Source: Gordius sp. MW1
Taxonomy: Eukaryota; Nematomorpha; Gordioida; Gordea; Gordiidae
DNA length: 64,000 bases
NCBI GenBank assembly: GCA_964036665.1
Contig: OZ038526.1
Location: 27,838,001-27,902,000 of the forward strand
Direction: 5' to 3'
Every line of letters starts with the position of its first letter. Within the stretch, counting starts at the first letter, position 1. The notes beneath the pieces are model-generated. The model was not told the origin of the DNA, made no database searches, and saw nothing but the letters and a program-made list of their open reading frames with translations. Below are positions 35,928-46,485 of the stretch, one piece after another. The position numbers and the translations under genes are program-made.

Positions 35928-37759
35928 CAGTCTTGTTAAGGAGCGGCACTACAGGAGCGCCGCTCCGAAGCGCCGCTACATTTTTTCAAAAAAAGCTGGA
36001 GCGCCCCTCCTTTTTAAAAATAAGGAGCGGGAGCGGGAGTCGCACCTTTTAGGGATGGAGCGGAGGAGCGCCGCTTCTCCGCTCCTTTAAATTTAATATA
36101 TAAAATTATATTATTTTTTAAATATTAATAATATTTGTTAATTAAATTTAATGAAAATATAATCTTAATTTTATTTAAATTTAATTTATTAATTATAAAA
36201 TGTTGAGCCGAGTTTTATTTTGATCTTTCATCTAATCCTTTGAAACATTAAACAGCTGTTTTTCCTTTTTATATTGAAATTTTTTTGAAAAATCTTGTAA
36301 GTCATATTAATTTAATATTCATTTTATAGATATATAGTAAAAAATAGTTTTATTATGGATCTAGAGATAGAGATTATAGAAGATGAAGAAGAAACCGAAG
36401 TGGAATTTCCATTTCCACCATTTAAAAAATATTTCAAGCTTATTGATACAGATATCTCCCTCAACATTCAAGATGTGCTTGTCACAGTCTTAATTTGGTG
36501 GCAACAGTTGATGCAGAGAAAGCTTTAGGGGATAGAAGCTTTAAAATAGTATCTCAAAGTTTATTCCAAAGTGTCAATCATTGTGGAATAAACAAAATAT
36601 GTCTACAAATATGGCAGACGAAATTATCAGAAAGTTGGGTAGGTATTTAATATGCCCAAATTCCACTAGGTGGAATTCGTATCATGAGTCTATGGTTTTG
36701 CTAGATAAAATGTTAGATGAAAAACAAAAGGACCTTGATGAGTTGTGTGATAACCATGGGCTTATGCGTTTTAACTCCCAAGAACGTAAATTTATTAAAG
36801 AGTATAGTCAAGTAAATATTCAAATATAATCGTTATCTTAGTGATATAAATAAATTTTAGGTTATGGAACCTATTAAAAAATCTCTGAAAATCTTTGAAG
36901 GGGAGCTTCATATGTACATGGGTTTCCTAAGTCCTACCATTTTTAAACTCATTTCAAAATATGAATTATCAGAGAGTTTTGCCAACCTCTTGTAAAGTCT
37001 CTCATCAGCGGTATTAATAAAAGGTTTATAAAAACATAATTTATATCTATTTAAAAACTTTATTGCAGATTTCCAAATATTTATAATGATGATAATATAA
37101 TTGCAGCGATTGTCCATCCTGCATTTAAATTGAATTGGGAATGGCTAAAAGATCCAAAAAATATGGAACAAAAAGCCAGATTAATTAATTTCTTAAGGAA
37201 ACAAATACCCGGCGGAAAAATAGCTACAACTAGTTCACGGGAACCTTGTAATAATTTGGAAGATTTCTTTGGATTCCATGAAATCGATTATTATGAAAAT
37301 AATATATTGGATAGATATTTTTTAGATAATGATAGCAAAATTACTATTTTTGAACAATTCCATGAATTAAACAATATTTATATTAAATACAATACCGCGC
37401 TTCCCTCTAGTGCTCCTGTGGAGCGCCTATTTAGTATCGCAAAACAGGTCTTAGGGGAGAGGCGTGGGTGTTTATTAGATTCTTAGAAAATTTATTACTT
37501 TTAAAAGCTAATAAAATATTATAAATATTTTGATATATCATATAATATAAATAAAGTTTTGATGAAAAAATATGATTTTGTTTCGTGTACCTACTAAAAA
37601 AATGAAAATCAAAAGAGCAGTTATGGAGCGCCGCTCCATTAGTTGGAGCGGGAGCGCTCCTTTTAATATGTAGTAGCGGGAGCGGGAGTTCGCTCTTTTT
37701 GAGAAGGTAGGAGCGGGAGCGGGAATCGCTACTTTTAAAAAGGCGCGTTAACAAGACTG
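35928..37759. mobile_element. hAT element 2, inserted in hAT element 1
   Basis: Left CAGTCTTGTTAAGGAGCGGC and right GCGCGTTAACAAGACTG are inverted at the outer 12 bases. Both sides carry aagataac (35920-35927 and 37760-37767), exact. Subterminal GGAGCG/CGCTCC words repeat near both ends (35940-36090 and 37625-37735). It encodes a hAT transposase in its own plus orientation. Confidence 0.93.
36355..37486 (+). pseudogene. hAT transposase of element 2, probably incomplete
   Basis: Pieces in order: an acidic start at 36355 (MDLEIEIIEDEEETE), LWNKQNMSTNMADEIIRKLG with CPNSTRWNSYHESM at 36581-36829, MEPIKKSLKIFEGELHMYMG at about 36862, IIAAIVHPAFKLNWEWL from about 37105, and the C-terminal ALPSSAPVERLFSIAKQVLG dimerisation block ending near 37486. 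Shifts between pieces look partly like short introns (a TTGCAG acceptor near 37068). The N-terminal BED finger and the first catalytic region are absent, so an internal deletion is likely. Confidence 0.82.
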
Positions 37760-38319
37760 AAGATAACCAATTAAAATTCATTAAATGTTCATTACATTTT
37801 TTACCTGTTGTGTCACTTCTTTAAATTTTTGGAATACAAATATGTACTAAAAAATATTTTATATAATATTGGTAATTTACTGATAAAATAGATTATCTAT
37901 TCGAAATTCAAATAATCAAATTTGATCCGCGAAGGAAATTTAAATTAAAGTGAAGTACACAAACTAGACGTGTAATTTGAATATTTAATTAAAAAAAAAT
38001 AGTAACTGTAACTTTAGTTACACAGTTACTGAAATAAAGTAACTAACTACAGTTACAGTTACCCTGAAGTAAAAGTAACTGGTTACAGTTACTTTACTGA
38101 AGAAAAGGAACTAGTTCCAGGAACTAGTTACATGTAACTAGTTACTTAACAGCTCTGCTGCTAATGTATCTTCAAGATGGCGGTAAAACTAGCATCACTT
38201 TTTTAAAGGGAATGAGCAGTCTATCTAGTCTATGTATATAACACATATATAACATCTTTCCCCTTAAAGAATGAATCACCAATATACAACAATAACTACA
38301 CTTATGTGTTATTTTAATA

Positions 38320-38467
38320 GGTGGCCCGTCAACTTGCCGAAAACAATCTCGCCGAATTTAATGTCCCCCAGCTAAAAAAGGTCAATTTGTGATTGGTTGA
38401 ATGGGGGACGATTTTAAGCTGGGGGACATTAAATTCGGCGAGACTTTCGGCGAGTTGATAGGGCACC
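38320..38467. mobile_element. GGTG family TIR element with perfect 9-bp duplication
   Basis: Left GGTGGCCCGTCAACTTGCCG and right CGGCGAGTTGATAGGGCACC are inverted, with GAATTTAATGTCCCCCAGCT and its complement inside. Flanks attttaata at 38311-38319 and 38468-38476 are identical. Same family as 5087. Confidence 0.92.
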
Positions 38468-39234
38468 ATTTTAATATCAAATATATTCATATCGTATTGA
38501 TTTATATTTGATACCTTAAATGTAAATCAGGCATATTAAAATACTCAACAATTTACTAAAATCTAATGGTCAATAAAAACCCGAATCTCGCCGAAAAAAT
38601 AATAACCTTGTTAGGAGCTAGGGGCGGAGCCCTTCTTAGAGGTCCGAAGAGCTGAGATATATCAACATTTATTGGCACTTTGTTAAATATTTTCATTTTT
38701 CTCCTTATTTAACGCGCAAAAAATGATAAAATTAGATTTTTTAATTTATTTAGCCACGCAAAAGGGGACACGAACGCGCATGCTAACAACAAGTAAATAA
38801 ATTTAGGAGGGGAAGATTTGATTTCAGCAGGCATGAGGCGAGGCGTTCTAGGCTTAAACCGGGTGGAATTGGGTGTGTTAGGTTGTGTTGGGGTGTATCT
38901 TGCTAAGGTTGCGTAAGGCTAGTGAGTGAGATACGCATATAATACACACAACACACCCAATTCAGCCTTACACACCCTCTTGCACATTGCATTGCAATTA
39001 CGCTATGCAATAATATTTTTTTTTTTAAACCAGATGGGGCTAATTCAATAATCCAAATAGTTTTTTTAAATTAATCTACCCACTGATTATATTATGAAAT
39101 AAAAGGTATAATAACAAGAAAAGATTTTCTCTTCATTTTAAATTAATATATTCAAAAAAATTAATTTTGTCCTAAAACACAAATATAAAATAATATATTC
39201 TTATTACACCCCTATACTACAAAAATTATCCCCA
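38468..39234. other. No supported gene
   Basis: Contains one stray TCTCGCCGAAAAAATAAT word near 38586 resembling the GGTG family, and GTGTGTTAGGTTGTGTTGGG with a partial inverted partner CACACAACACACCC near 38945. No gene recognised. Confidence 0.35.
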
Positions 39235-39611
39235 GGTCAACCTAACCCCAACCCCGGGTTAAGGTTTGGGTGTATAAAAGATCTTAAGGTTTCTAAGGTC
39301 TTTTTTGGGGTTCCACCTAGAGCCCTGCAAAATTGAATTTTATCGGCCCGAGCTCGACCCGAGCCCAAAACTTTTTTTTTTATTTTTTGCCCGAGCCCAC
39401 CCGAGGCCGATTTGTTTTTTTCACTCAGGCTCGACCCGAGCCCCCGACTTTTGTAAAAATGTAAATTTGTACCAATTTTATTTCAAAAATTTATTTAAAA
39501 ATATATTACGTATCGCGAATATTACAGCGTTTACCTAAACTTTTGCACTTCGTGTTCCTCTCCTGCACACTAGTAGGAGAGAAAAGGGGTAATCAATCAT
39601 AGCGTCTAACA

Positions 39612-40387
39612 CAGGGGTCGGCAACCTGTTTGTCCTTAAGGGCGCAATACTAAATTTGAAAATCACTGAGGGCGCATATTTTACAGATAATCAACAGGTA
39701 TAAATAGGCATTAAAAAAACAGATATTTTATAGCTTTATTTTGTTGGTGTCATACATAACGATACATATAATTTGGTGTGAAACTTGGGTGTCCATATTT
39801 TCAGCTAATTTCTTATAATCCATCTGTAAATGGTTTTTTATTCTTAGCTAGCAAATGTGATATTTTATATGACGCGATCGTTGCTGCTTTATGTTGTTGC
39901 AGTGGTTTAGTAAAAAAACTTTGCTGGTTAGTTCTTAAAGATTTTAAGGAAATAATTTTTTTTCTTCTAATTTCAGAGTTCATTGGATAGTCACTATCAG
40001 AATTTGTATGAACGGTCTTAAAATGTCGTTCAATTTTCCTTATCTTGGGAATCGCAACACTATTATTACACAACAAACAAATACACTTCCCTTTGTAATC
40101 AACAAAACAATATAGATGTTTCCATTCATCGTTAAAATAATATGTTCTTTTTCTTTTACATTTATCCATGAAGGGTTTTGAAAGAAAAGAATTATTTCGG
40201 GTTACTTGGTAGTTTTAAATGCACGGTCTACGCGTGGTCTATTTAAAATACGATCACACACTAACAAAAAATACGTGCGTGTTATTAGATACGCTCATAT
40301 CATACATTTACATTATTCCAGTGAGGGCGCATTAAAAATCGATCGGGGGCACCATGGCGCCCGCGGGCGCCGCGTTGCCTACCCCAG
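39612..40387. mobile_element. hAT (Charlie-like ends) nested in family R
   Basis: CAGGGGTCGGCAACCTG and GTTGCCTACCCCAG are typical hAT ends. Both sides carry gtctaaca (39604-39611 and 40388-40395), exact. At 776 bp it is an internally deleted derivative that keeps only the first part of a transposase. Confidence 0.95.
39813..40169 (-). pseudogene. hAT transposase N-terminus with BED-type zinc finger
   Basis: 119 residues, start MDKCKRKRTYYFNDEWKHLY. A zinc-finger pattern CICLLCN...KIERHFKTVH (Cys-x2-Cys then His-x4-His) and the downstream KSLRTNQQSFFTKP region match the N-terminus of hAT proteins of the GTF2IRD2/ZBED type. The catalytic RNase H-like part is missing, so this could at most bind DNA. 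Confidence 0.82.
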
Positions 40388-40660
40388 GTCTAACATGTAT
40401 CACTCATTCCTTCTCTCCCCTTCGCATGTAACATACTCCTTCCCCAACCATACATGTTATTTTGCAACTCGTACACCATATTTTGCACTTTTTTTTTATA
40501 AAATAGTCGTTTTTTGTATAAATTAGTGATTTTTTTTTCAAATTTTTTCTAGTATAGTTAAAATTAATTAAACTTAAATTTTTTTAATGTTTAATTTTTT
40601 TAATTAAAGTTTATTCAACCTTAAAAAATTTAAATTAAAATTATGTCTTCTAATTTTATC

Positions 40661-40813
40661 CATGGGCGTAGCAAGGTTTTGGATTAGGGGGGGGGGGGAA
40701 CGTTTAAAAGTTCAAATAGAGGGGGCAAAACATAAATTTTTTTAATTTTTCAAGTTTTTGCATTGAAAATTTTTTTCTCTCGTAAATTGGGGGGAAGGGG
40801 GCAGCTGCCCCCA
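40661..40813. mobile_element. Subfamily B MITE inside the family R palindrome
   Basis: CATGGGCGTAGCAAGGTTTT start, then G-runs and GCAAAACATAAATTTTTTT. The right end stops at GGGGGCAGCTGCCCCC without a terminal repeat. Confidence 0.75.
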
Positions 40814-42059
40814 ACTTTAAATTAAAAAAATTAATCATTAAAAAATTTAAGTTTAACACTCGTAGAAAATTCTAAATCCGAGGTAATTTACATTTTAGAT
40901 ATACAATAGTACATTAATCGTTAGATTACTTCAGAGGATTGTCGAAACTATTTTTCCCATGTAAAAAGATATATTAACCCGTGTTTGAATAATGAAAATA
41001 TCGATTATTAAATTTTATATGCATTTCTTTTGTTTTATATATGCATATTTTATTGTATTTTACATTATTTTTTTTGACAATAAACGTATACATGACAAAA
41101 TTTCATTTTTAAGGTTGAATAAACTTTAAATTAAAAAAATTAATCATTAAAAAAATTTAAGTGTAATTAATTTAAACTATACTTGAAAAAATTTGAAAAA
41201 AAAATCACTAATTTATACAAAAAAACGATCATTTTATAAAAAAGTGCAAAATATGGTGTATGAGTTGCAAAATAACATGGAAGGTTGGGGAAGGAGTGTG
41301 TTACATGCGAAGGGGAGAGAAGGAATGAGCGATACATGTTAGACGCTTTGATTAAGATTGATTACCCCTTTTCTCTTCTACTAGTGTGCAGGAGAGGAAC
41401 ACGAAGTGCAAAAGTTTAGGTAAACGCTGTATGTGATTTAAAATATGAATAATTATGGTAAATAATACTCACTCTATTGTTCAAAATAGCTACCATTATT
41501 TTTGCTTTTAAGCTTAATCTACACACTCTATTGTTTTAAATATTTCATCATCACTCATAGTCAAAGTCATACATAGCATTGATAGACCCACACGGCTAAC
41601 CTAGAAATTAATATGAGGTGGGGGGGGGGGTAGTAAAATTCTAAATATTTTTTGTAGGGGGATTATCTTGTATTGTAATTATATTTTGGAGTAATATTTA
41701 TTCAAATTTTTTTTCGGGCTCGGGCCTCGGGTCGGGCTGGCCCATCAGGCCCGACCCAAGCTCGAAACCCGATCAATGTTTTAAAATTTGCCCGAGCCCG
41801 GCCCGACGCCCGGCCCGAAAGCCCATAGGGCCGGGTCGGGCTCGGGCCTCGGACGGCCCGTGCAGGGCTCTAGTTCCAACCCAGGTTTGGGTTAGAGAAG
41901 CTAAAAGACCTTAGAGGTCTTTTTCCATCCTTTACCCAAAACCCACCTCGGGTTTGACCCCAGGAAAACCCAACCTAGGTTTTGATCATCATTAGCGTAC
42001 AATGGTGGAATTGGATATGAGTCGAGAAACGATCACCAAACCAAAAAATATTATAAATA

Positions 42060-44815
42060 TTTTTGGCATTTGATTTGACCATCACATATACTTTATTCAG
42101 AAACAATGTAAATCACATAATAACGTACAAAAGTGGAAATCGGTCTTCGCAGATCGACTTCCTCTTATTAAGAAAGGAATTGAATGTACGTGATTGTAAG
42201 GTCATACCAGATAAGGCTATTGCAGCCCAACACATACTTGTGATGAACAATCTCATCTCCAAGGCAAAAAGACAAAAGCCGAAGAGACTAAATGGAAAAA
42301 TCAAATGGTTCTGGCCAATTTTTAATAGGTTTATAACAATGAATAATTAAACGGTGACAGATAGATGATCATCAGAATGAATGATATGAGGAATAACATA
42401 GCTAACGCGATCAGTAACGAAATGTGCTCTAGCGGAAGGCAAACCTGGTATACAAAAGGAAAAAGAGCAATGGTGGTGGATCGATGTTGTGCAACACCTA
42501 GTCAAGCTTGAAAAAAAGCTTTACAAAGCATTTTCAGAACAGAAATAAATAAATAAGATTTGCATATGTGAAAGCCAAAAACGAAGCAAAACGTTGTGTG
42601 GCAAAGGCTAAAACAGATTTCTACGGGAATTCAACTTCAAGTTGACTACTTAAGAAGAAAAAGCAAGGAAGGAAAAGGGTTAGCTAAACTTAAAAACCCT
42701 AAAGAACAAGAAGGCATCACTCGAACTCTGGACCATCAAATCATAGATCGTTAGGAAATATACTAAAATTATTATTAAACTGTAAAACTTAGTTTTCGGT
42801 CCACTTCGAAAGCAGGAACTATGAATATAACCCAGAGTTAGACGTGACAGAAGAAGAGGTTGACCAGGTCTTAAAATGATGACGATTGATAGAGCGGTGG
42901 GACCATAATATACTAATAGAAGGTTTCTTAGGTGTACATCTACTTGCAACGATGTTAAACAAAATACTTGCAAGGGTATGATGCCTGATGAGTGAAGAAA
43001 TTGCTATGTTATACTAATCTATAAAATGAAGGGAGATGTCCAAGAGTGCAATAGCTATGGGGGGGGGGGGCAAAAATGAGTCATGCAATGAATGTGTGGG
43101 GAAAGGTCATAAAAGCTAGACTTGGAAAAAAAATCTTAATAGATGAACGTTGAGTCCATGCCTGAAAAGTCAACTTCAGATGGTAAAAATATTTTAGTGT
43201 TATGAATGCACGCACGCTTCTTTCCCCCTGCTCTCTCTCTGTAAGTTGCCGAGGCAAGCGAGCATTAATGGGATCTTTGTACTGTGAACCGTCGATATAT
43301 GTTGGTCTCCCCAATTAATCGCGTTTGAAGATTACAATCGATATTTTTACTAGTTCGATGATATGTAGTTTTTTCTCAGATTAATATTTCAATACCATCG
43401 CGCGATTCTATGAGATTTTATTTTTATATTCTTATTATAAATAAAGTAAGACTAATAATGATTTTTTAATCGTTCATAATAAGGAATAGCAGAAGAATCT
43501 TTAAATGTGTTTCATCGATCTTAAGAAAGCTTTCAATAAAGTTCCATAGCAGTTGTTATGGGATAGCTTGTGTTCAAAAAGTGTGCCCGACGCTTATCTA
43601 ATGTTAATAAAAGATATTTATAGCAGAGACCAGAAATGCCCGGCCCGCTTCCTGAACCTGCCCGCCCAGCCCACGGATCGGGCCGGACAAATGTTGTAAA
43701 TTTTGAATTTTGGGCGGGCACCATAATTAGAATCGGGCTCAATGTTGTGTTTACAAATAATGTATTATGTTGTTTTTGTGTATAATTTGTCGCTTTTAAT
43801 TTGATTTTATAATGTTTGCTCCTAGTTTTTATAAAAAAAAATCAAAAATTAAGATAAAATTTAATATAACTATACGTCAAAAAAACGAATCATTTCGGGC
43901 CGGGGCAGCTCTTATAATTCAGGCATGCAGACACATAGAAGGGTTTGGGCGGGCTCGGGCAGACAGATGGATTATAAAATTGGACCGGGCTGGGTTCGGG
44001 CAGAAAATTTTTAACAAATCTGATTTCTGAACTATAGTAACACAAAAAATAAAGGATGGACATTCAATGGTATATAAAAAGGATTTGGTCTAAATATCGG
44101 TGTGCATCGAGGATTGGTATTAAGTCCATTGCTATAGATTGGATAAATATGGACCTGAAACACGACTCATTTAAGGCGAGTCTCTTTGTGGATGATATAG
44201 TGTTGTGCGCAAGTTCAGATATGGAAGACAGGTAAAAGTCTGGATGGATCGAATTGAAAGTAATGGCCTTAGGGTCAACCGACTGAATACATGTGCTTGG
44301 AGTCGGGAAATGAATATCAAGAAATACATCTGCAATTAAAGGTGTTTACGCAGCAAGAATGAATTCAGATTTCTTGGTTCTAGGGTACAATGTGATGGGT
44401 TAAAGAAAGGCAAGAATAAACGCAGGCTGGCTAAAATTCAGGGAGTTGAGTGGTGTACTATATGATAAATATATACTACCAAAATTGAATGGACGATTAT
44501 ATAACACCGTTATTGTGCCCTTAACATTGTATGGAGCTGCTACATGGACAATTAAGGGAAAGGAAGTACAAAGCTTGGCTACAATAGAGATGCGAATGTT
44601 AAGATGGGCCTTGGGAAAATGCAGGAAATACCATATAAATGATGCGATAAGGGATACACATAATGTTTAGTAGTAAAAAGATTGAGATGGTGACAAGCGG
44701 AGGAAAGCCACCTGGCAGAGCGTATCAAGATGGTGCACGTCTAAGGTATGCGAAAGTTAGGGAGGCGTAAGCTGGCATGGGAACACAAAGAGCTAAAGAT
44801 ATACGTTCATGTTAT
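42060..44815 (+). mobile_element. Decayed LINE with endonuclease and RT pieces
   Basis: Recognisable blocks in order: SGNRSSQIDFLLLRKELNV and AAQHILVMN (end of the endonuclease, 42063-42350), FIDLKKAFNKVP (RT, near 43510-43548), GVHRGLVLSPL (near 44100) and TLYGAATWTIKGKEV with EMRMLRWALGK (44446-44670). Many stops and shifts. It differs in sequence from the RTE copy at 25700, so it is another lineage or much older. A hAT-like MITE at 43624 splits the RT. Confidence 0.82.
43624..44029. mobile_element. hAT-like MITE with GC-rich ends (CAGAGACCAG family)
   Basis: Left CAGAGACCAGAAATGCCCGG and right AACAAATCTGATTTCTG share inverted ends. The subterminal GGGCGGGCTCGGGC is GC-rich. Flanks atttatag and aactatag agree at 6 of 8. 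Same family as 51108-52364. It lies inside the decayed LINE. Confidence 0.83.
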
Positions 44816-44826
44816 GCGATTATTAT

Positions 44827-45066
44827 GGTGGCCCGTCAACTTGCAAACCATCTTGCCGAATTGAATGTTCCAGGGTTAAAAAATTTCCCGCAATTTAAAA
44901 ATGTCTCCCAGCAAATTAAAGTTGAAATTTAGTTTTTTTAAAATAAAATTAACAATTATTATAATAGCCACTATATTTAGGGCTTTCTTTATGATAATGA
45001 TGAGAATGGTTGTTAATGTCCCAGGGCGAATTCGGAAGATGGTTTTCGGCGAGTTGATACGGCTCT
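44827..45066. mobile_element. Degenerate GGTG family TIR element
   Basis: GGTGGCCCGTCAACTTGC at the left and TTTTCGGCGAGTTGATACGG at the right, the same ends as the copy at 38320, with a longer AT-rich centre. The duplication has decayed. It ends about 120 bases before the EXOG start codon. Confidence 0.75.
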
Positions 45067-45184
45067 AATATTTGCCTCCACGCATGTTGTTTTACAAAAA
45101 TATCCGGTTATTAGTAAAAAATGTGGTATAATATTAGTGTCTCATCGCTACTATTTTCTCATTAATTTGTAGAAACGCAATCCT

Positions 45185-46304
45185 ATGTATTATAAAGGAT
45201 TTTTGACAGGTTTTATATGTAGCTGTGGTATAAGCATCTGCTCGGTTGGAATCCTATTTACCAATATTGATTGGAGTAATACATTTTCTGATTTCTATAA
45301 ATCCTATTAGATGAATTTGTCTCCAAAATCAAGGCTAAAAGCGTTTTTAAATATGGTCTGCCCATTCATCCTCCATTAATATTGACCTACAATAATCATG
45401 TCCTAGCATATGATGCATCTAGAAAAATTCCGTATTGGGTAGCCGAGGTTCTCACAAAAGATAGCATGAAAGGTTCTTCACGTTTTTTACTATATCACTG
45501 TTAACTAGCTTGTTTTATTAGGTAAAGCAAAAAGGGATGATAGCAAGTTTAAACCAGACCCAAGAATTCCTGACTATTTTGCAGCTACAAATGAAGATTA
45601 TAAAAGAAGTGGTTATTCAAGAGGACATATGAGTGCTGCTGCAAATCACAAAAAGAACCAGGTAAGAAACATGCTTTATAACTTCCTTTAAATTATTATT
45701 TAAAGTGTAAAAATAAAGCAAATATACATTAGTTACCACTTTGCAAATTATGCTTATGTATAACTTGTCATTAATGAACTAATATTTTTCAGAAAAATAT
45801 GGATGACACATTCTATCTCACTAACATTGTTCCCCAAGATTTCAACAACAATGCAAAATTTTGGAATAAATTTGAAATGTTCTGCCGTGATTTAGTAAAA
45901 GAATATCAAGAAATTAGGGTTATAACTGGACCAATATTTATACCAAATGTCTATGAGGGCAATAAAAAATTTATTAAATATGAAGTAATTTAATTTTAAA
46001 TTAATTGTCTAGTTAATTTAATTTACAGGTAATAGGACCCAATAATGTTGCAGTGCCTACTCATCTTTTCAAGATAATTTTTGCCGAAAATAAAAATAAT
46101 GGTGAAATTCATCATGCTGCTTTTATAGTGCCTAATGAACCAATTCCTGAACAAAACGAATTAATTGACTATCTCTTGCCAGTACAAAAAATTGAGAAAA
46201 GTATTGGCTACAAGTTTTTAGATGATAAATTAATGAAATCATCTACATTGTTTGATTTATGTCAAAAGGTTGTGTGTAGATTGCGCAAGCCACAACATAA
46301 TTAG
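45185..46304 (+). CDS. EXOG: EXOG nuclease, paralogue B, complete
   Basis: Mitochondrial-type DNA/RNA non-specific nuclease of the EXOG branch. Exons 45185-45275, 45311-45472, 45522-45661, 45793-45984 and 46029-46304 (TAG), 286 residues. Residues 5-24 (GFLTGFICSCGISICSVGIL) form a hydrophobic N-terminal anchor like that of EXOG. The active site SRGHM places the catalytic His at 120; EXOG has Ser where EndoG has Asp. TNIVPQDFNNN and WNKFEMF (residues 141-160) supply the metal-binding Asn/Glu region. The last exon starts VIGPNNVAVPTHLFKI. It is shorter than vertebrate EXOG (about 368) at the C-terminus. The start is the first ATG after an in-frame TAG. The first intron is only 35 nt. All exons are open and in phase, so it looks functional. 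Confidence 0.94.
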
Positions 46305-46485
46305 TTTATTTATAATATATATTATTCCATTTTTTAACCATATTTATAAAGTGACTATGTTTATATTATAACCCCCCTGACTTATGACAGTTTTATACTA
46401 TTTTTAAATCAAGTTATATGTATCAAAGACTAGCTGCTTTATTAATTTATGAACATATTTGTTAAATGTAATAAATTTTTAAATA

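Larger units (their letters stand above)
34871..38157. mobile_element. hAT element 1, inserted in the outer TIR element
   Basis: Left CAGAGCTGTTAAAGTTACTT and right AGTTACTTAACAGCTCTG are inverted repeats. They are followed inward by many GTAACTAGTTAC-like subterminal words. The flanks actgctaaat and ctgctaatg imply a ctgctaat target of 8 bp with one base slipped. Comparison with the outer element's other arm, which has the uninterrupted AATGCTAATG, supports the insertion point. Confidence 0.88.
33788..38234. mobile_element. Outer TIR element of a three-layer nest
   Basis: Left CATAGACTAGATAGACTGGT and right GCAGTCTATCTAGTCTATG are inverted repeats. The arms continue as a long palindrome (GTGATGCTAGTTTTACCGCC and its complement at 38180-38200). 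Flanks are tatataac at 33780-33787 and 38235-38242, exact. Without the later insertion the element would be about 1.15 kb, mostly a G/C minisatellite. CA...TG ends and 8-bp duplications suit hAT or P-type elements; no transposase of its own is seen. Confidence 0.9.
39318..41872. mobile_element. Family R hAT-like palindrome with GC-rich arms
   Basis: TAGAGCCCTGCAAAATTG at the left and GTGCAGGGCTCTA at the right. Flanks gttccacc (39310-39317) and gttccaac (41873-41880) differ at one base. The arms begin with CGAGCCC/GGGCTCGGGC blocks. A further long inverted repeat, 39520-39610 plus 40396-40620 against about 41100-41440, makes most of it a giant palindrome. It carries two later insertions, at 39612 and 40661. 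No transposase of its own. Confidence 0.88.
39235..41965. repeat. Possible older palindrome around the family R element
   Basis: The left flank (CCCAGGTCAACCTAACCCC ... CTAAGGTCTTTTTT) and right flank (AAAAGACCTTAGAGGTC ... GGGTTTGACCCCAGG) of the 39318 element are approximate inverted repeats. The family R element may therefore have landed inside an older small TIR element. Ends and duplication are not clear. Confidence 0.45.

Noticed and set aside
43081..43314. A 77-codon minus-strand frame inside the decayed LINE
   Set aside because: It runs against the LINE and matches nothing recognisable; probably unrelated inserted sequence.
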